From the NCBI GenBank assembly GCA_964613235.1, contig CAZTGM010000024.1, positions 1 to 25,502 on the forward strand: 25,502 bases of DNA. The letters are read 5' to 3'. The notes under the pieces are model-generated. The model saw only the letters and a program-made list of their open reading frames with translations. It made no database searches and was not told the DNA's origin. Source of the stretch: J005 sp964613235 (GTDB taxonomy: Bacteria > Pseudomonadota > Zetaproteobacteria > Mariprofundales > Mariprofundaceae). The position numbers were made by a program, and so were the translations under genes. Shown piece by piece: positions 1-7,595 of this stretch; the stretch's first letter is position 1, and each line of letters starts with the position of its first letter.

Positions 1-532
1 CCGTCCATTCCGACAAAAATGCAAGAATACACTGCAATGCCTGCGATTTTTTCATGTCATCCCGTGGCAGGACATAATCAGCACATTGCGCATAAAGCGG
101 ATAACGTACTTCCGCCAGCTTTTGCAGTTTGTTTAACGTATCACCCTGTGCAATCAGCGGCCGGTTCATATCGCCATCAATGCGCCGGGCCAGAAACTCG
201 GGTGCTGCTCGCAACCAGATCACAGGCGGATGTTCACGCAACAGCCGGCGGTTTTCCTCGCGCATGACAATGCCGCCACCGGTGGCAATGACAGCCTGTT
301 GCTGCAAAGCCTGCTGCAGTGCTTCGCTTTCAATATCGCGAAAGCCTTCCTCGCCACAGGCTGAAAAAATATCGGGAATACTCCGTCCCTGCTGTTGGAC
401 AATCCATTCATCCAGATCAATCAATGGCAGATGCAAGGTGGCGGCCAGACGGCGGCCAATAGTGCTTTTTCCCGAACCCATCAGGCCGATCAGAATCGGA
501 CAAACCACGGAATTCTTCTTTTGTTGCTCCAC
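1..532 (-). CDS. aroK: Shikimate kinase (3' end cut by window edge)
   Basis: Phosphorylates shikimate with ATP to shikimate 3-phosphate in the cytoplasmic pathway to chorismate. About 177 codons are visible and no stop is reached; the family is usually about 170-180 residues, so only a short tail should be missing. I see the Walker A loop GLMGSGKST at 16-24, the Asp pair in LIDLDEW (39 and 41), a shikimate-binding Arg in GFRDIE (65), the GGG loop at 85-87 and the lid Arg in NRPL (124). The start is the GTG at 530-532, because an in-frame stop lies just upstream and an AGGAG sits about 8 bases before it. A second GTG (codon 9) is less well placed. It follows recJ after a 47-base gap with no terminator, so it is probably the last visible gene of the alaC-hom-thrC unit. 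Identity is secure; the start is fairly secure. Confidence 0.93.
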   Translation of the reverse strand, partial: MEQQKKNSVVCPILIGLMGSGKSTIGRRLAATLHLPLIDLDEWIVQQQGRSIPDIFSACGEEGFRDIESEALQQALQQQAVIATGGGIVMREENRRLLREHPPVIWLRAAPEFLARRIDGDMNRPLIAQGDTLNKLQKLAEVRYPLYAQCADYVLPRDDMKKSQALQCILAFLSEWT

Positions 533-579
533 ACCCCTGCTCCTGTAATTAGCTTATCCTGTCATGATAAAAAAAGCAA

Positions 580-2286
580 TCATGCATCGGGCAACACGGC
601 ATCCTCGACGATAAACTGTACGGCACCGCGCCCCTGCCAGTGATCGAGCTGCAGGCGACCAATGACGCAAACCTTTAATCCCTGCTGCAGATGTCTATTC
701 AGACCATTGCCCTGAAACAATACAGCATGGCAACTGCGTCCACCATCACTCAGTCTCAGACGCACCACACCACCGCGCAACTCCCTGCGCTCGGCGATAT
801 ACACATCACGCAACAGCCAGCTAAACGGACGGTTACCCTGCCCCCATGGTTCAAAACGCCCCAGCCGTTCTGCAAAGCCGCCATGCAGAGCAGCCAGTCC
901 CAACTCACCATCAACAGCCAGACAGAGATGGTCGTGTACATGCGCCGCCTGCTGCGCAACCGCAACGCCAAATGCTGCACAGAATGCATCCCAGTGCTGT
1001 CGTGGCACCGTACCGCCACCGGCACCGGCATGACCACCGAACCCTTCCAGATACGGCGCACACGCATTGAGAATATCGCCGATATGAAAACCGGGACATC
1101 CCCGTAACGACACGCGAATCCTGTCATCCGGCGTAATAAAGCCCACGGCAGCCGGCCTGCCATATTTTCGCGCCAGTCGCCCAGCCGCCAGGCCAACGAC
1201 ACCGGCATGCCAGTTTGCATCAAAAACAGCCAGTACCTGGGCATCTTGCAATCGTACTTCTGCCTGACGAAACACGTCTGCCTCAACCTGCCGCCGCTGC
1301 TTATTGGCGGCATCCAGTTCCATGGCGAGCCGGGCTGCTTCCGCCGCATCTTCGGTTGCCAAAAGACGCATCGCCGCTTCACCATGTTGCATGCGGCCGG
1401 CCGCATTGATACGTGGTGCCAGATAAAATCCGATCGTCTCCGCATCTACCGTCTTGCTGATACGCGCGACCTCAAGCAGTGCCTGCATACCTACGGATGG
1501 CGCATTATTCAAGCGCTGCAGCCCATGATGCACAAGAATGCGATTCACACCGACCAGTTCCATGACATCAGCCACCGTAGCCACGGCTACCCGGTCCAAT
1601 AACCGACGAAGATCAAATGCCGGCCTGGCACCTGCCTCGGCCAGACGCTTCCACACGGCCATGAGCAGAAAAAAAGCCACACCTGTACCACACAGCTTGC
1701 GTTCAGCAAAACCGCAATCTGCACGTGCAGGATTGAGCACGGCATACGCTTTCGGCAAAGTGGATTCAGGTAAATGATGGTCGGTGATGATCAGGTCCAG
1801 GCCCAGTTCAGTGGCTCGCTGGCAGGCCGCAAAACACGTACTGCCGGTATCCACGCTAAGGCCCAGGGTGATGCCCGCCTGATGCGCCTGCTCCACAGCC
1901 TGCACGCCGATACCATGACCATCCTCGGCGCGATGAGGGATGGAAAAGGAAACCTCCGCATCCACAGCACGCAAGGCTTCCAGCAGAATGGCCGTGCCAT
2001 TCACGCCATCAGCATCAAAATCACCAAAAACATGAATTTTTTCACGCCTCTGCAGCGCCTTAACCAGTCGTGATGCTGCGCGGTCCATGTCCTGCATGAC
2101 ATCGGGGTCAGGAAGTTCACTCAAACGTGGCGAAAAGAACGGATCGCTTTCCTGCAAATCACGCGTGCGCAGGATTTCCTGCCAGGCGATAACAGGATCA
2201 TCGGTACGCAGCGGGGCATGCCGCCAGACCAACTGCATGCCCCTGATCGTACGTTGCTCCGGTAAGGCCTCAACAGCAGGTGTCAT
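580..2286 (-). CDS. recJ: Single-stranded-DNA-specific exonuclease RecJ
   Basis: A 5'-to-3' single-strand DNA exonuclease of the DHH family, acting in recombination and mismatch/base-excision repair in the cytoplasm. The 568-residue length is normal. DHH motifs are visible: DFDADG (89-94), VDTG (145-148), ITDHH (167-171) and TVADVMEL near 237-244. The DHHA1 region includes NWHAGVVGLAAGRLA (about 358-372) and the GGHAGAGG signature (417-424), followed by an OB-like C-terminal part. The second motif has Thr where E. coli has Asn, which I regard as normal variation. The start is uncertain: ATG at 2286 gives an ATGA overlap with the upstream gene, while an ATG at 2295 would add three residues. 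Neither has a clear ribosome binding site, which suggests translational coupling to the upstream RpfE-type gene. RecJ beside an RpfE-type gene is a known arrangement, for example in Xanthomonas. Confidence 0.96.
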   Translation of the reverse strand: MTPAVEALPEQRTIRGMQLVWRHAPLRTDDPVIAWQEILRTRDLQESDPFFSPRLSELPDPDVMQDMDRAASRLVKALQRREKIHVFGDFDADGVNGTAILLEALRAVDAEVSFSIPHRAEDGHGIGVQAVEQAHQAGITLGLSVDTGSTCFAACQRATELGLDLIITDHHLPESTLPKAYAVLNPARADCGFAERKLCGTGVAFFLLMAVWKRLAEAGARPAFDLRRLLDRVAVATVADVMELVGVNRILVHHGLQRLNNAPSVGMQALLEVARISKTVDAETIGFYLAPRINAAGRMQHGEAAMRLLATEDAAEAARLAMELDAANKQRRQVEADVFRQAEVRLQDAQVLAVFDANWHAGVVGLAAGRLARKYGRPAAVGFITPDDRIRVSLRGCPGFHIGDILNACAPYLEGFGGHAGAGGGTVPRQHWDAFCAAFGVAVAQQAAHVHDHLCLAVDGELGLAALHGGFAERLGRFEPWGQGNRPFSWLLRDVYIAERRELRGGVVRLRLSDGGRSCHAVLFQGNGLNRHLQQGLKVCVIGRLQLDHWQGRGAVQFIVEDAVLPDA

Positions 2287-3173
2287 GACAACCATTGCCG
2301 TAAGCGAGAAAACAGTACGGTTTCACTCTGGCAGGATTTCACTTGCCAGCCTGAACGGGAGAAACGGGGCAATCGCGAATGCGTCAACCAAACGGCATGC
2401 CCCGCCCCGAACAGCACGATATGCCTGGGTAATTCGCGCGGCATCAACTCCGCCACCCGCTCGGCCTCGCTGATCACGCAGACAGCATCACGTGCTTCAC
2501 TGATCGAGGCCAGGAACGGATTACGTGTGGCCACCGGCAAATGCGGCATCACGGCATGCGTATCACTGGCACCCCAGAACCACAGGCCATGCACATCCGC
2601 CTCACCACGCATGCGGCGATGCTCTGCCGGATGCTGGTGCAACACCATCTGGATTTCGGCAATCAGCCGCATCATCCGCCCGCCATCAGCGCCGGCAGGG
2701 TGCCTGTTCGGTAACAATCCACCGGAGAGGCAGGCAAAATCCGCCGGCGCTGCATCCAGCGGCGTACGACAACACAGCAACAATGCTGCACCAGTCGCCA
2801 CTAATTGCATGTCATCCTGCTGCAATAGCGGATTCAGTTGCGCACACAGCCATTGCGCATCGTCATCACGCCAGGAAAATGAGCCTTCCGGCATCACAGT
2901 CAGTGTATCCCGCCCCAGTGCCGCAAAATAGGGTGACGCCACCCACAACTGTCGGACATCTGCAGGAATATCGATGGCGGAAGCCAGCAATTGCGCACTC
3001 GTGCAATCATGTAATCTGGCGTAACAGGACAAGGGAGAAAGCGGCGCACATTGAAACCAGCGCCGACGCATGCGCGCAAATTGTGCCTGCCACGAAACGA
3101 CATCAGGATGCAGCTGAAGCCCATCCTGATGTTCAAGCAATGCCTGGCTGATGAACAGCACGGAAGGCTTCAC
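2283..3173 (-). CDS. RpfE-type / phosphoglycerate-mutase-like protein of unknown function
   Basis: A 296-residue protein of the group often annotated as 'regulatory protein RpfE type' or 'cofactor-independent phosphoglycerate mutase-like' (COG4255, recalled from family knowledge). The clearest signature is RGEADVHGLWFWG at 189-201, matching the family's R-G-x-x-x-N-x-x-W-x-W-G block. Just before it is a helix ending in a QMVLHQHP segment (175-182), also typical. No catalytic residue of true phosphoglycerate mutases can be assigned, no signal peptide is visible, and a cytoplasmic location is inferred. The start is taken as the GTG at 3171-3173, eight bases after the thrC stop; a GGAGG lies about 13 bases upstream, inside the thrC end. 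Longer in-frame starts would run into thrC. It sits between thrC and recJ and overlaps recJ by four bases. Real function is unknown. Confidence 0.8.
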   Translation of the reverse strand: MKPSVLFISQALLEHQDGLQLHPDVVSWQAQFARMRRRWFQCAPLSPLSCYARLHDCTSAQLLASAIDIPADVRQLWVASPYFAALGRDTLTVMPEGSFSWRDDDAQWLCAQLNPLLQQDDMQLVATGAALLLCCRTPLDAAPADFACLSGGLLPNRHPAGADGGRMMRLIAEIQMVLHQHPAEHRRMRGEADVHGLWFWGASDTHAVMPHLPVATRNPFLASISEARDAVCVISEAERVAELMPRELPRHIVLFGAGHAVWLTHSRLPRFSRSGWQVKSCQSETVLFSRLRQWLS

Positions 3174-3181
3174 TGTGCGGA

Positions 3182-4240
3182 TCAGGCCTCCAGTGCCCGG
3201 CGCACGGCCGACTCGTTGGCATCGATGGTTACCGGTGTCGGTACATTCATCATGGCCGTGTCCGGATCTTTCAGACCATTGCCGGTCAGCGTGCAAACGA
3301 TTTTATCGCCCGGTTTGAAATAGCCAGCCTTGTTCAGCTTGATAACACCGGCAACTGATGCCGCGCTGGCCGGCTCGCAAAATACGCCTTCCAGTGAAGC
3401 CAGCATGTCATAGGCCTGCAGGATTTCCTCATCGGTTACGGCATCAATACGTCCGCCGGATTCATCACGGGCAGCCTCTGCCTGCTGCCAGGAAGCAGGC
3501 TTGCCGATGCGGATGGCCGTGGCCACGGTTTCCGGATTCTCCACCGGAGCACCATTGACAATCGGCGCAGCTCCCGCGGCCTGAAAACCAAGCATCTTCG
3601 GCAGGCTCTTGCTGATGCGCTTGTCGAAATATTCCTTGTAGCCCATCCAGTAGGCTGTGATATTGCCCGCATTACCAACTGGCAGAGCATGAAAATCCGG
3701 CGCAAAACCCAGTTCATCAACGATCTCGAATGCACCGGTTTTCTGTCCCTGCAAACGATACGGATTAACCGAATTGACCAGTGAAATGGAACCATCTGCC
3801 GAAATCTCGCGCACCAGTTCCAGCGCATCGTCGAAATTGCCACGAATCTGGATGACTTTCGCGCCATAACGCATACCCTGGGAAAGCTTTCCCAACGCGA
3901 TTTTTCCATCAGGAATCAACACATAGGCCTGCATGCCGCAATTGGCCGCGTAGGCAGCAGCCGAAGCGGAAGTATTGCCGGTGGAAGCACAGATGACCTT
4001 GCGACTGCCGGCATTATAGGCTTGCGTCACGGCCATCGTCATGCCGCGATCCTTGAATGAACCGGTCGGATTCAGACCTTCAAATTTGAGAAAAAGATTC
4101 AGTTCAGGATTAATCGCATTGCGCAAATTCATGGATTCATGCAGCGGCGTATTTCCCTCATATAACGTAATGACGGCATCGTCCTTGCCAATGGGCAGGA
4201 ACGCGCGATAGCGATTGATGATTCCTTCGTAGCGTGGCAT
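3182..4240 (-). CDS. thrC: Threonine synthase
   Basis: A PLP enzyme converting O-phospho-L-homoserine to L-threonine, the last step of threonine synthesis. At 352 residues it belongs to the short class seen in Bacillus, not the longer E. coli-type enzyme. SFKDRG at 61-66 carries the PLP Lys (63), ASTGNTSASAAAYAA at 85-99 is the substrate/PLP-ring loop, and GNAGN at 189-193 is the phosphate-binding loop. The ATG at 4238-4240 has an AGGGG about six bases upstream. It starts nine bases after hom stops, so homoserine dehydrogenase and threonine synthase are co-produced. A homoserine kinase gene (thrB) is not in the window and must be elsewhere. No leader peptide or attenuator for amino acid control is visible in front of the unit. 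Confidence 0.97.
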   Translation of the reverse strand: MPRYEGIINRYRAFLPIGKDDAVITLYEGNTPLHESMNLRNAINPELNLFLKFEGLNPTGSFKDRGMTMAVTQAYNAGSRKVICASTGNTSASAAAYAANCGMQAYVLIPDGKIALGKLSQGMRYGAKVIQIRGNFDDALELVREISADGSISLVNSVNPYRLQGQKTGAFEIVDELGFAPDFHALPVGNAGNITAYWMGYKEYFDKRISKSLPKMLGFQAAGAAPIVNGAPVENPETVATAIRIGKPASWQQAEAARDESGGRIDAVTDEEILQAYDMLASLEGVFCEPASAASVAGVIKLNKAGYFKPGDKIVCTLTGNGLKDPDTAMMNVPTPVTIDANESAVRRALEA

Positions 4241-4249
4241 TCGTATCCC

Positions 4250-5560
4250 CTAGGCCGCAAATTGTTCTTTGCGTAGAATCAGTGCATTGTCCTCAACGGA
4301 CTCCAGCGCCGTAATGCGGGCGATCGCGGCTTGCAAATTGCCCTCACGGGTTTCATGCGTCAGCATGACAATCGGCACGGTGTTTGTCGCGTGCCGTTCC
4401 TTCTGGATGATCGCTTCCAGGCTGATACGCTGATCGGCCAGAATGGAGGTGACTGCAGCAATGACACCCGGTTCATCGCGCACCATCAGACGTACATAAT
4501 ACTCACAGGCGACATCGGCCACCGGCATGGTCGCCATATCCCGCCGCTCGCTTTCAACAAAGCCCATCGGTGCCGGCAAATGCGCCACACCATCCGGATG
4601 CACGCGGGCAATATCCATAATATCAGCCACAACAGCGGAAGCCGTCGGCCGCTCACCTGCACCACGCCCAAAATACAGCGTATGCTCAACAAAATCGCCA
4701 GAGACCATAACCGCATTATAGGAGTCGGACACATTGGCCATCTGCGAGCTATGCGGCACCAGCGTCGGATGCACGCGCATTTCCACCTGATCACCATGCG
4801 GCTTGGCAATACCCAACAGCTTGATGCGATAGCCCAGTTCCCGTGCCGAGGCGATATCCGATGGCGTAATGCGGCTTATGCCTTCGGTGAAGACCTCATC
4901 AAAGCGAATCTTCGCCCCGAACGCCATGGCGGCCAGAATGGAAAGTTTGTGTGCCGTATCAATGCCTTCGACATCAAACGTCGGATCAGCCTCGGCATAA
5001 CCCAGTGCCTGTGCCTCTTTCAGTACATCGGCATAGTCCGCACCCTCATCTTCCATTTTGGTAAGAATGAAATTACAGGTACCGTTGAGAATACCGTATA
5101 CCGATTCAATCGCATTGGCCGCGCACCCTTCGCGCAGGGCCTTCAGGCAGGGAATGCCGCCGCCAACAGCCGCTTCAAAGCCGATAGCCAGGTCTTTTTC
5201 AGCCGCCAGCGGAAACAGCTCCTCACCATGTTTGGCAATCAATGCCTTGTTCGCCGTCACCACATGCTTGCCATGTTCCAGTGCCGTAGCCACAAACGTA
5301 CGCGCCGGCTCATAACCTCCAATCAGTTCGACAACCAGATCGATATCATCGGCACGAACAATATCATTGGCATCATCGCTCAAACGAATGCCGGACAAAT
5401 CCAGACCGCGATCGCGTTCAAGGTCTCGATCCGCTGCTGCAACCAGTACAACCCGTTTGCCCAGCCTGCGACTGATCAGCTCCTGCTGTTCGATCAGAAT
5501 ACGGGCCACGCCGGTACCGATCGTACCCAGCCCCAGCAGGCCAATCCTTACTTCACTCAT
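4250..5560 (-). CDS. hom: Homoserine dehydrogenase, monofunctional, with C-terminal ACT domain
   Basis: Reduces aspartate semialdehyde to homoserine with NAD(P)H, the branch point to threonine and methionine. The protein has 436 residues. The Rossmann start is GLLGLGTIGTG (7-17). TANKAL is at 102-107, GILNGTCNFILT at 156-167, and GYAEADPTFDVEGIDTAHK ends at the catalytic Lys (205). The C-terminal part, from about 350, has the ACT-type segment VRDEPGVIAAVTSILAD, which in this family normally gives feedback inhibition by threonine. No aspartokinase domain is present, so it is not a ThrA-type fusion. I chose the ATG at 5558-5560 because a GGAG lies seven bases before it; the ATG six bases upstream has the same GGAG almost touching it. 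It follows alaC directly. Confidence 0.97.
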   Translation of the reverse strand: MSEVRIGLLGLGTIGTGVARILIEQQELISRRLGKRVVLVAAADRDLERDRGLDLSGIRLSDDANDIVRADDIDLVVELIGGYEPARTFVATALEHGKHVVTANKALIAKHGEELFPLAAEKDLAIGFEAAVGGGIPCLKALREGCAANAIESVYGILNGTCNFILTKMEDEGADYADVLKEAQALGYAEADPTFDVEGIDTAHKLSILAAMAFGAKIRFDEVFTEGISRITPSDIASARELGYRIKLLGIAKPHGDQVEMRVHPTLVPHSSQMANVSDSYNAVMVSGDFVEHTLYFGRGAGERPTASAVVADIMDIARVHPDGVAHLPAPMGFVESERRDMATMPVADVACEYYVRLMVRDEPGVIAAVTSILADQRISLEAIIQKERHATNTVPIVMLTHETREGNLQAAIARITALESVEDNALILRKEQFAA

Positions 5561-5562
5561 GT

Positions 5563-6741
5563 TCATGCTCCCTGCGACAAAAACTGGCGCATACCGCGCA
5601 AAGCCTGCCGAGTCCGATGTTCGTTCTCAATCAGTGCAATGCGCACATACTGGTCACCGTAGTCGCCAAAACCAATGCCCGGCGATACAGCCACTCCCGC
5701 TTCCGTCAGCATGCGCTTGGAAAACTCCAGTGATCCCAGATGTTTGAATTCATCCGGAATTTCTGCCCATACAAACATCGAGGCCTTTGGTTCTTCCACC
5801 ATCCAGCCCATCTGATGCAGACCATGCACCAGCACATCACGACGCGACTGATACATAAGGCGAATATCCTCGACACAATCCTGCGGGCCGTTCAGCGCCG
5901 CACAAGCCGCAATCTGCAGCGGCTGAAACGTGCCATAATCCAGATAAGACTTGATCTTGGCCAGTGCAGCCACGATATCCCTGTTGCCCACCATAAAGCC
6001 TAGGCGCCATCCAGGCATATTATAGGTCTTGGACAGCGAATAAAATTCAACGGCCACATCCTTCGCACCGGGTACCTGCATGATCGACGGGCACTGATAA
6101 TCGTCAAACGTGATCTCAGCATAGGCGATATCGGAAATGACAATCAAATCATTTTCACGTGCAAAATCTACCAGTTGCACATAAAAATCGAGATCCACAA
6201 CCTGCGCTGTCGGGTTGGACGGGAAATTCACGATCAGAATCTTCGGCCTTGGCCAGGAATCCTTCACCGCCTTCTGCACATCCTCGAAATAGTCGCGCCC
6301 CGGCCCCATTGGCACATGACGGATATCCGCACCGGCAATGATGAAACCATAGGGATGAATCGGATATGCCGGATTGGGGCTTAGCACCAGATCACCGGGC
6401 GAGGTAATGGCCACGGCCAGATGAGCCAGACCTTCCTTGGAGCCGATGGTTGCAATCGCTTCCGTTTCCGGATCGAGATCAACATTGAATTTGCGCTTGT
6501 ACCAGGCACAAATCGCCCGACGAAGGCCCGGAATACCGCGCGAAACCGAATAGCGATGATTACGCCCGTCCTGTGCAGCTTCACAGAGTTTATCGACAAT
6601 ATGCTGCGGCGTTGGCTGATCCGGATTACCCATGCCGAAATCGATGATATCGCGCCCTTCGTGACGTAATTGCATTTTAAGCTGATTGACTACGGCAAAC
6701 ACGTACGGTGGCAACCGCTTGATTTTATCAAATTCGCGCAT
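5563..6741 (-). CDS. alaC: PLP-dependent aminotransferase, AlaC-type (alanine transaminase)
   Basis: A class I/II aminotransferase of 392 residues that resembles the AlaC/YfdZ group, which makes alanine from pyruvate and glutamate. The exact amino donor and acceptor cannot be read from sequence. SLSKTYNMPGWRLGFMVGN (235-253) contains the PLP Lys at 238 and a phosphate-binding Arg at 246. NFPSNPTAQ (172-180) and ISDIAYAE (202-209) supply the usual Asn, Asp and Tyr. The start is ATG 6739-6741, giving MREFDKIKRLPPYVF, which is the family's usual N-terminus; GGGAG lies about 13 bases upstream. A longer start at 6771 would lie inside the leader. It is the first gene after a good promoter (6789-6817) and overlaps the upstream, unused hom ATG. 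Linkage to hom and thrC is common in beta- and gammaproteobacteria. Confidence 0.92.
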   Translation of the reverse strand: MREFDKIKRLPPYVFAVVNQLKMQLRHEGRDIIDFGMGNPDQPTPQHIVDKLCEAAQDGRNHRYSVSRGIPGLRRAICAWYKRKFNVDLDPETEAIATIGSKEGLAHLAVAITSPGDLVLSPNPAYPIHPYGFIIAGADIRHVPMGPGRDYFEDVQKAVKDSWPRPKILIVNFPSNPTAQVVDLDFYVQLVDFARENDLIVISDIAYAEITFDDYQCPSIMQVPGAKDVAVEFYSLSKTYNMPGWRLGFMVGNRDIVAALAKIKSYLDYGTFQPLQIAACAALNGPQDCVEDIRLMYQSRRDVLVHGLHQMGWMVEEPKASMFVWAEIPDEFKHLGSLEFSKRMLTEAGVAVSPGIGFGDYGDQYVRIALIENEHRTRQALRGMRQFLSQGA

Positions 6742-6788
6742 GTATGAGGCTTTTCTCCCGACGCAGATCACCCGACAGGGTCGAAGCG

Positions 6789-6817
6789 AGTGTACGAAGC
6801 GCCCCTGTCCGGGTCAA
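6789..6817 (-). promoter_or_regulatory. Sigma70-type promoter for alaC-hom-thrC
   Basis: On the minus strand the -35 box is TTGACC (6817-6812), the spacer is exactly 17 bases and the -10 box is TACACT (6794-6789). These are five of six and four of six matches to consensus. The predicted start is near 6782, leaving a leader of about 40 bases before the alaC ATG. The promoter lies directly downstream of the petC terminator, which supports a new transcription unit here. I see no operator or attenuator. Confidence 0.72.
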
Positions 6818-6844
6818 GAAGTGCAAAAAAAGAAGTGCAAAAAA
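6817..6844. repeat. Perfect 14-bp tandem duplication
   Basis: The word agaagtgcaaaaaa occurs twice with no gap (6817-6830 and 6831-6844). On the minus strand this gives two T-tracts, the first continuing the U-tract of the petC terminator and the second ending at the -35 box of the alaC promoter. It looks like a local slippage duplication. It may add to the terminator tail or act as a T-rich upstream element; both ideas are inference. Confidence 0.85.
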
Positions 6845-6871
6845 AGCCCGCCTGATACAGGCGGGCTTTTT
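6841..6871 (-). terminator. Strong rho-independent terminator after petC (probably bidirectional)
   Basis: A perfect inverted repeat of 14 bp (five A-T pairs plus a nine-pair GC-rich core) with a three-base loop at 6855-6857. On the minus strand it begins 17 bases after the petC stop and is followed by a run of seven Ts, counting those in the stem. A-runs on the other side would give a T-tail on the plus strand as well, so it could work in both directions. It marks the end of the sdh-pet block. Confidence 0.93.
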
Positions 6872-6888
6872 CCAGCATAACCACTGAT

Positions 6889-7581
6889 TTAATGTTTTAC
6901 ATCAGCCCAGACAGATTTCTTCAGCAGGTATAGCACAAGCGTCAGAACAATCAGGAACCCGAGCACCCAGCAGCCAATCACACGCCGCTCATTCTGGTGC
7001 GGATCGGCAATGAACGCCAGGAATGCAGCTACATCCTGCGCCTGAGCTTCCAGTTCCGCCGTATCGGCCTCGTCATGATCCAGCCAGCCCAATGGATCCG
7101 GCATGGCAATACGATTACCCGGAAAATACTCGTTGAAGTTACCATCCGGCACCTTGCCTGCAGGGTCATGTTCGAAACCCGTCAGAATAGAATAGATATA
7201 ATCAGCACCACCGCGACGCGCATTGGCCATGACCGACAGATCCGGCGGCACCTTGCCGTAGGATACTTCCGCATCTTCCGGACTCAAATCAGTGATCATG
7301 CCCGCAGCCAGCGGCTTGTCACCACGCAACTCATCCACCACATCACGACTCAGACCCAGCTCCGGATAATCCATCAACCCCTTGTAGGTGACGTATTTCG
7401 CGGAATGGCAACCCATGCAGACCTCGGTAAACACAGTCAAACCACGACGCAACTGCTCCTGATCGGTGACATCGATCTCGGCATGCTTCAGTGCCACGCC
7501 ATGCTCACTGGCCTGCACCGCACCGGAGACCATCAGTGAGGTCATGGCAACCATGGCCATCAGAATATTTTTCAGTTTCAT
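6889..7581 (-). CDS. petC: Ubiquinol-cytochrome c reductase, cytochrome c1 subunit
   Basis: The c-type heme subunit of the bc1 complex (complex III); it passes electrons from the Rieske cluster to soluble cytochrome c on the periplasmic side. The protein has 230 residues with a signal peptide at about 1-25 (hydrophobic stretch ending in AVQAS), CMGCH heme attachment at 55-59, the distal Met ligand in RIAMPDPLG (Met 160) and a C-terminal membrane anchor at about 201-220 followed by a Lys-rich cytoplasmic end. The ATG at 7579-7581 has a GGGGGAGA about six bases upstream, so a longer start at 7599 that overlaps petB is rejected. It lies 14 bases after petB and is the last gene before the terminator. 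Confidence 0.97.
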   Translation of the reverse strand: MKLKNILMAMVAMTSLMVSGAVQASEHGVALKHAEIDVTDQEQLRRGLTVFTEVCMGCHSAKYVTYKGLMDYPELGLSRDVVDELRGDKPLAAGMITDLSPEDAEVSYGKVPPDLSVMANARRGGADYIYSILTGFEHDPAGKVPDGNFNEYFPGNRIAMPDPLGWLDHDEADTAELEAQAQDVAAFLAFIADPHQNERRVIGCWVLGFLIVLTLVLYLLKKSVWADVKH

Positions 7582-7595
7582 ATTCGCTCTCCCCC

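Noticed and set aside
553..590. Inverted repeat with a T-run between recJ and aroK
   Set aside because: CATGAT/ATCATG arms are AT-rich, six bases long, and the T-run lies in the loop, so it is not a terminator and is probably chance.
4331..5662. 443-codon open frame on the plus strand
   Set aside because: Lies fully antisense to hom and the end of alaC, both clearly real; the peptide is rich in His, Arg, Gln and Ile with no domain. It reflects the codon pattern of the opposite strand.
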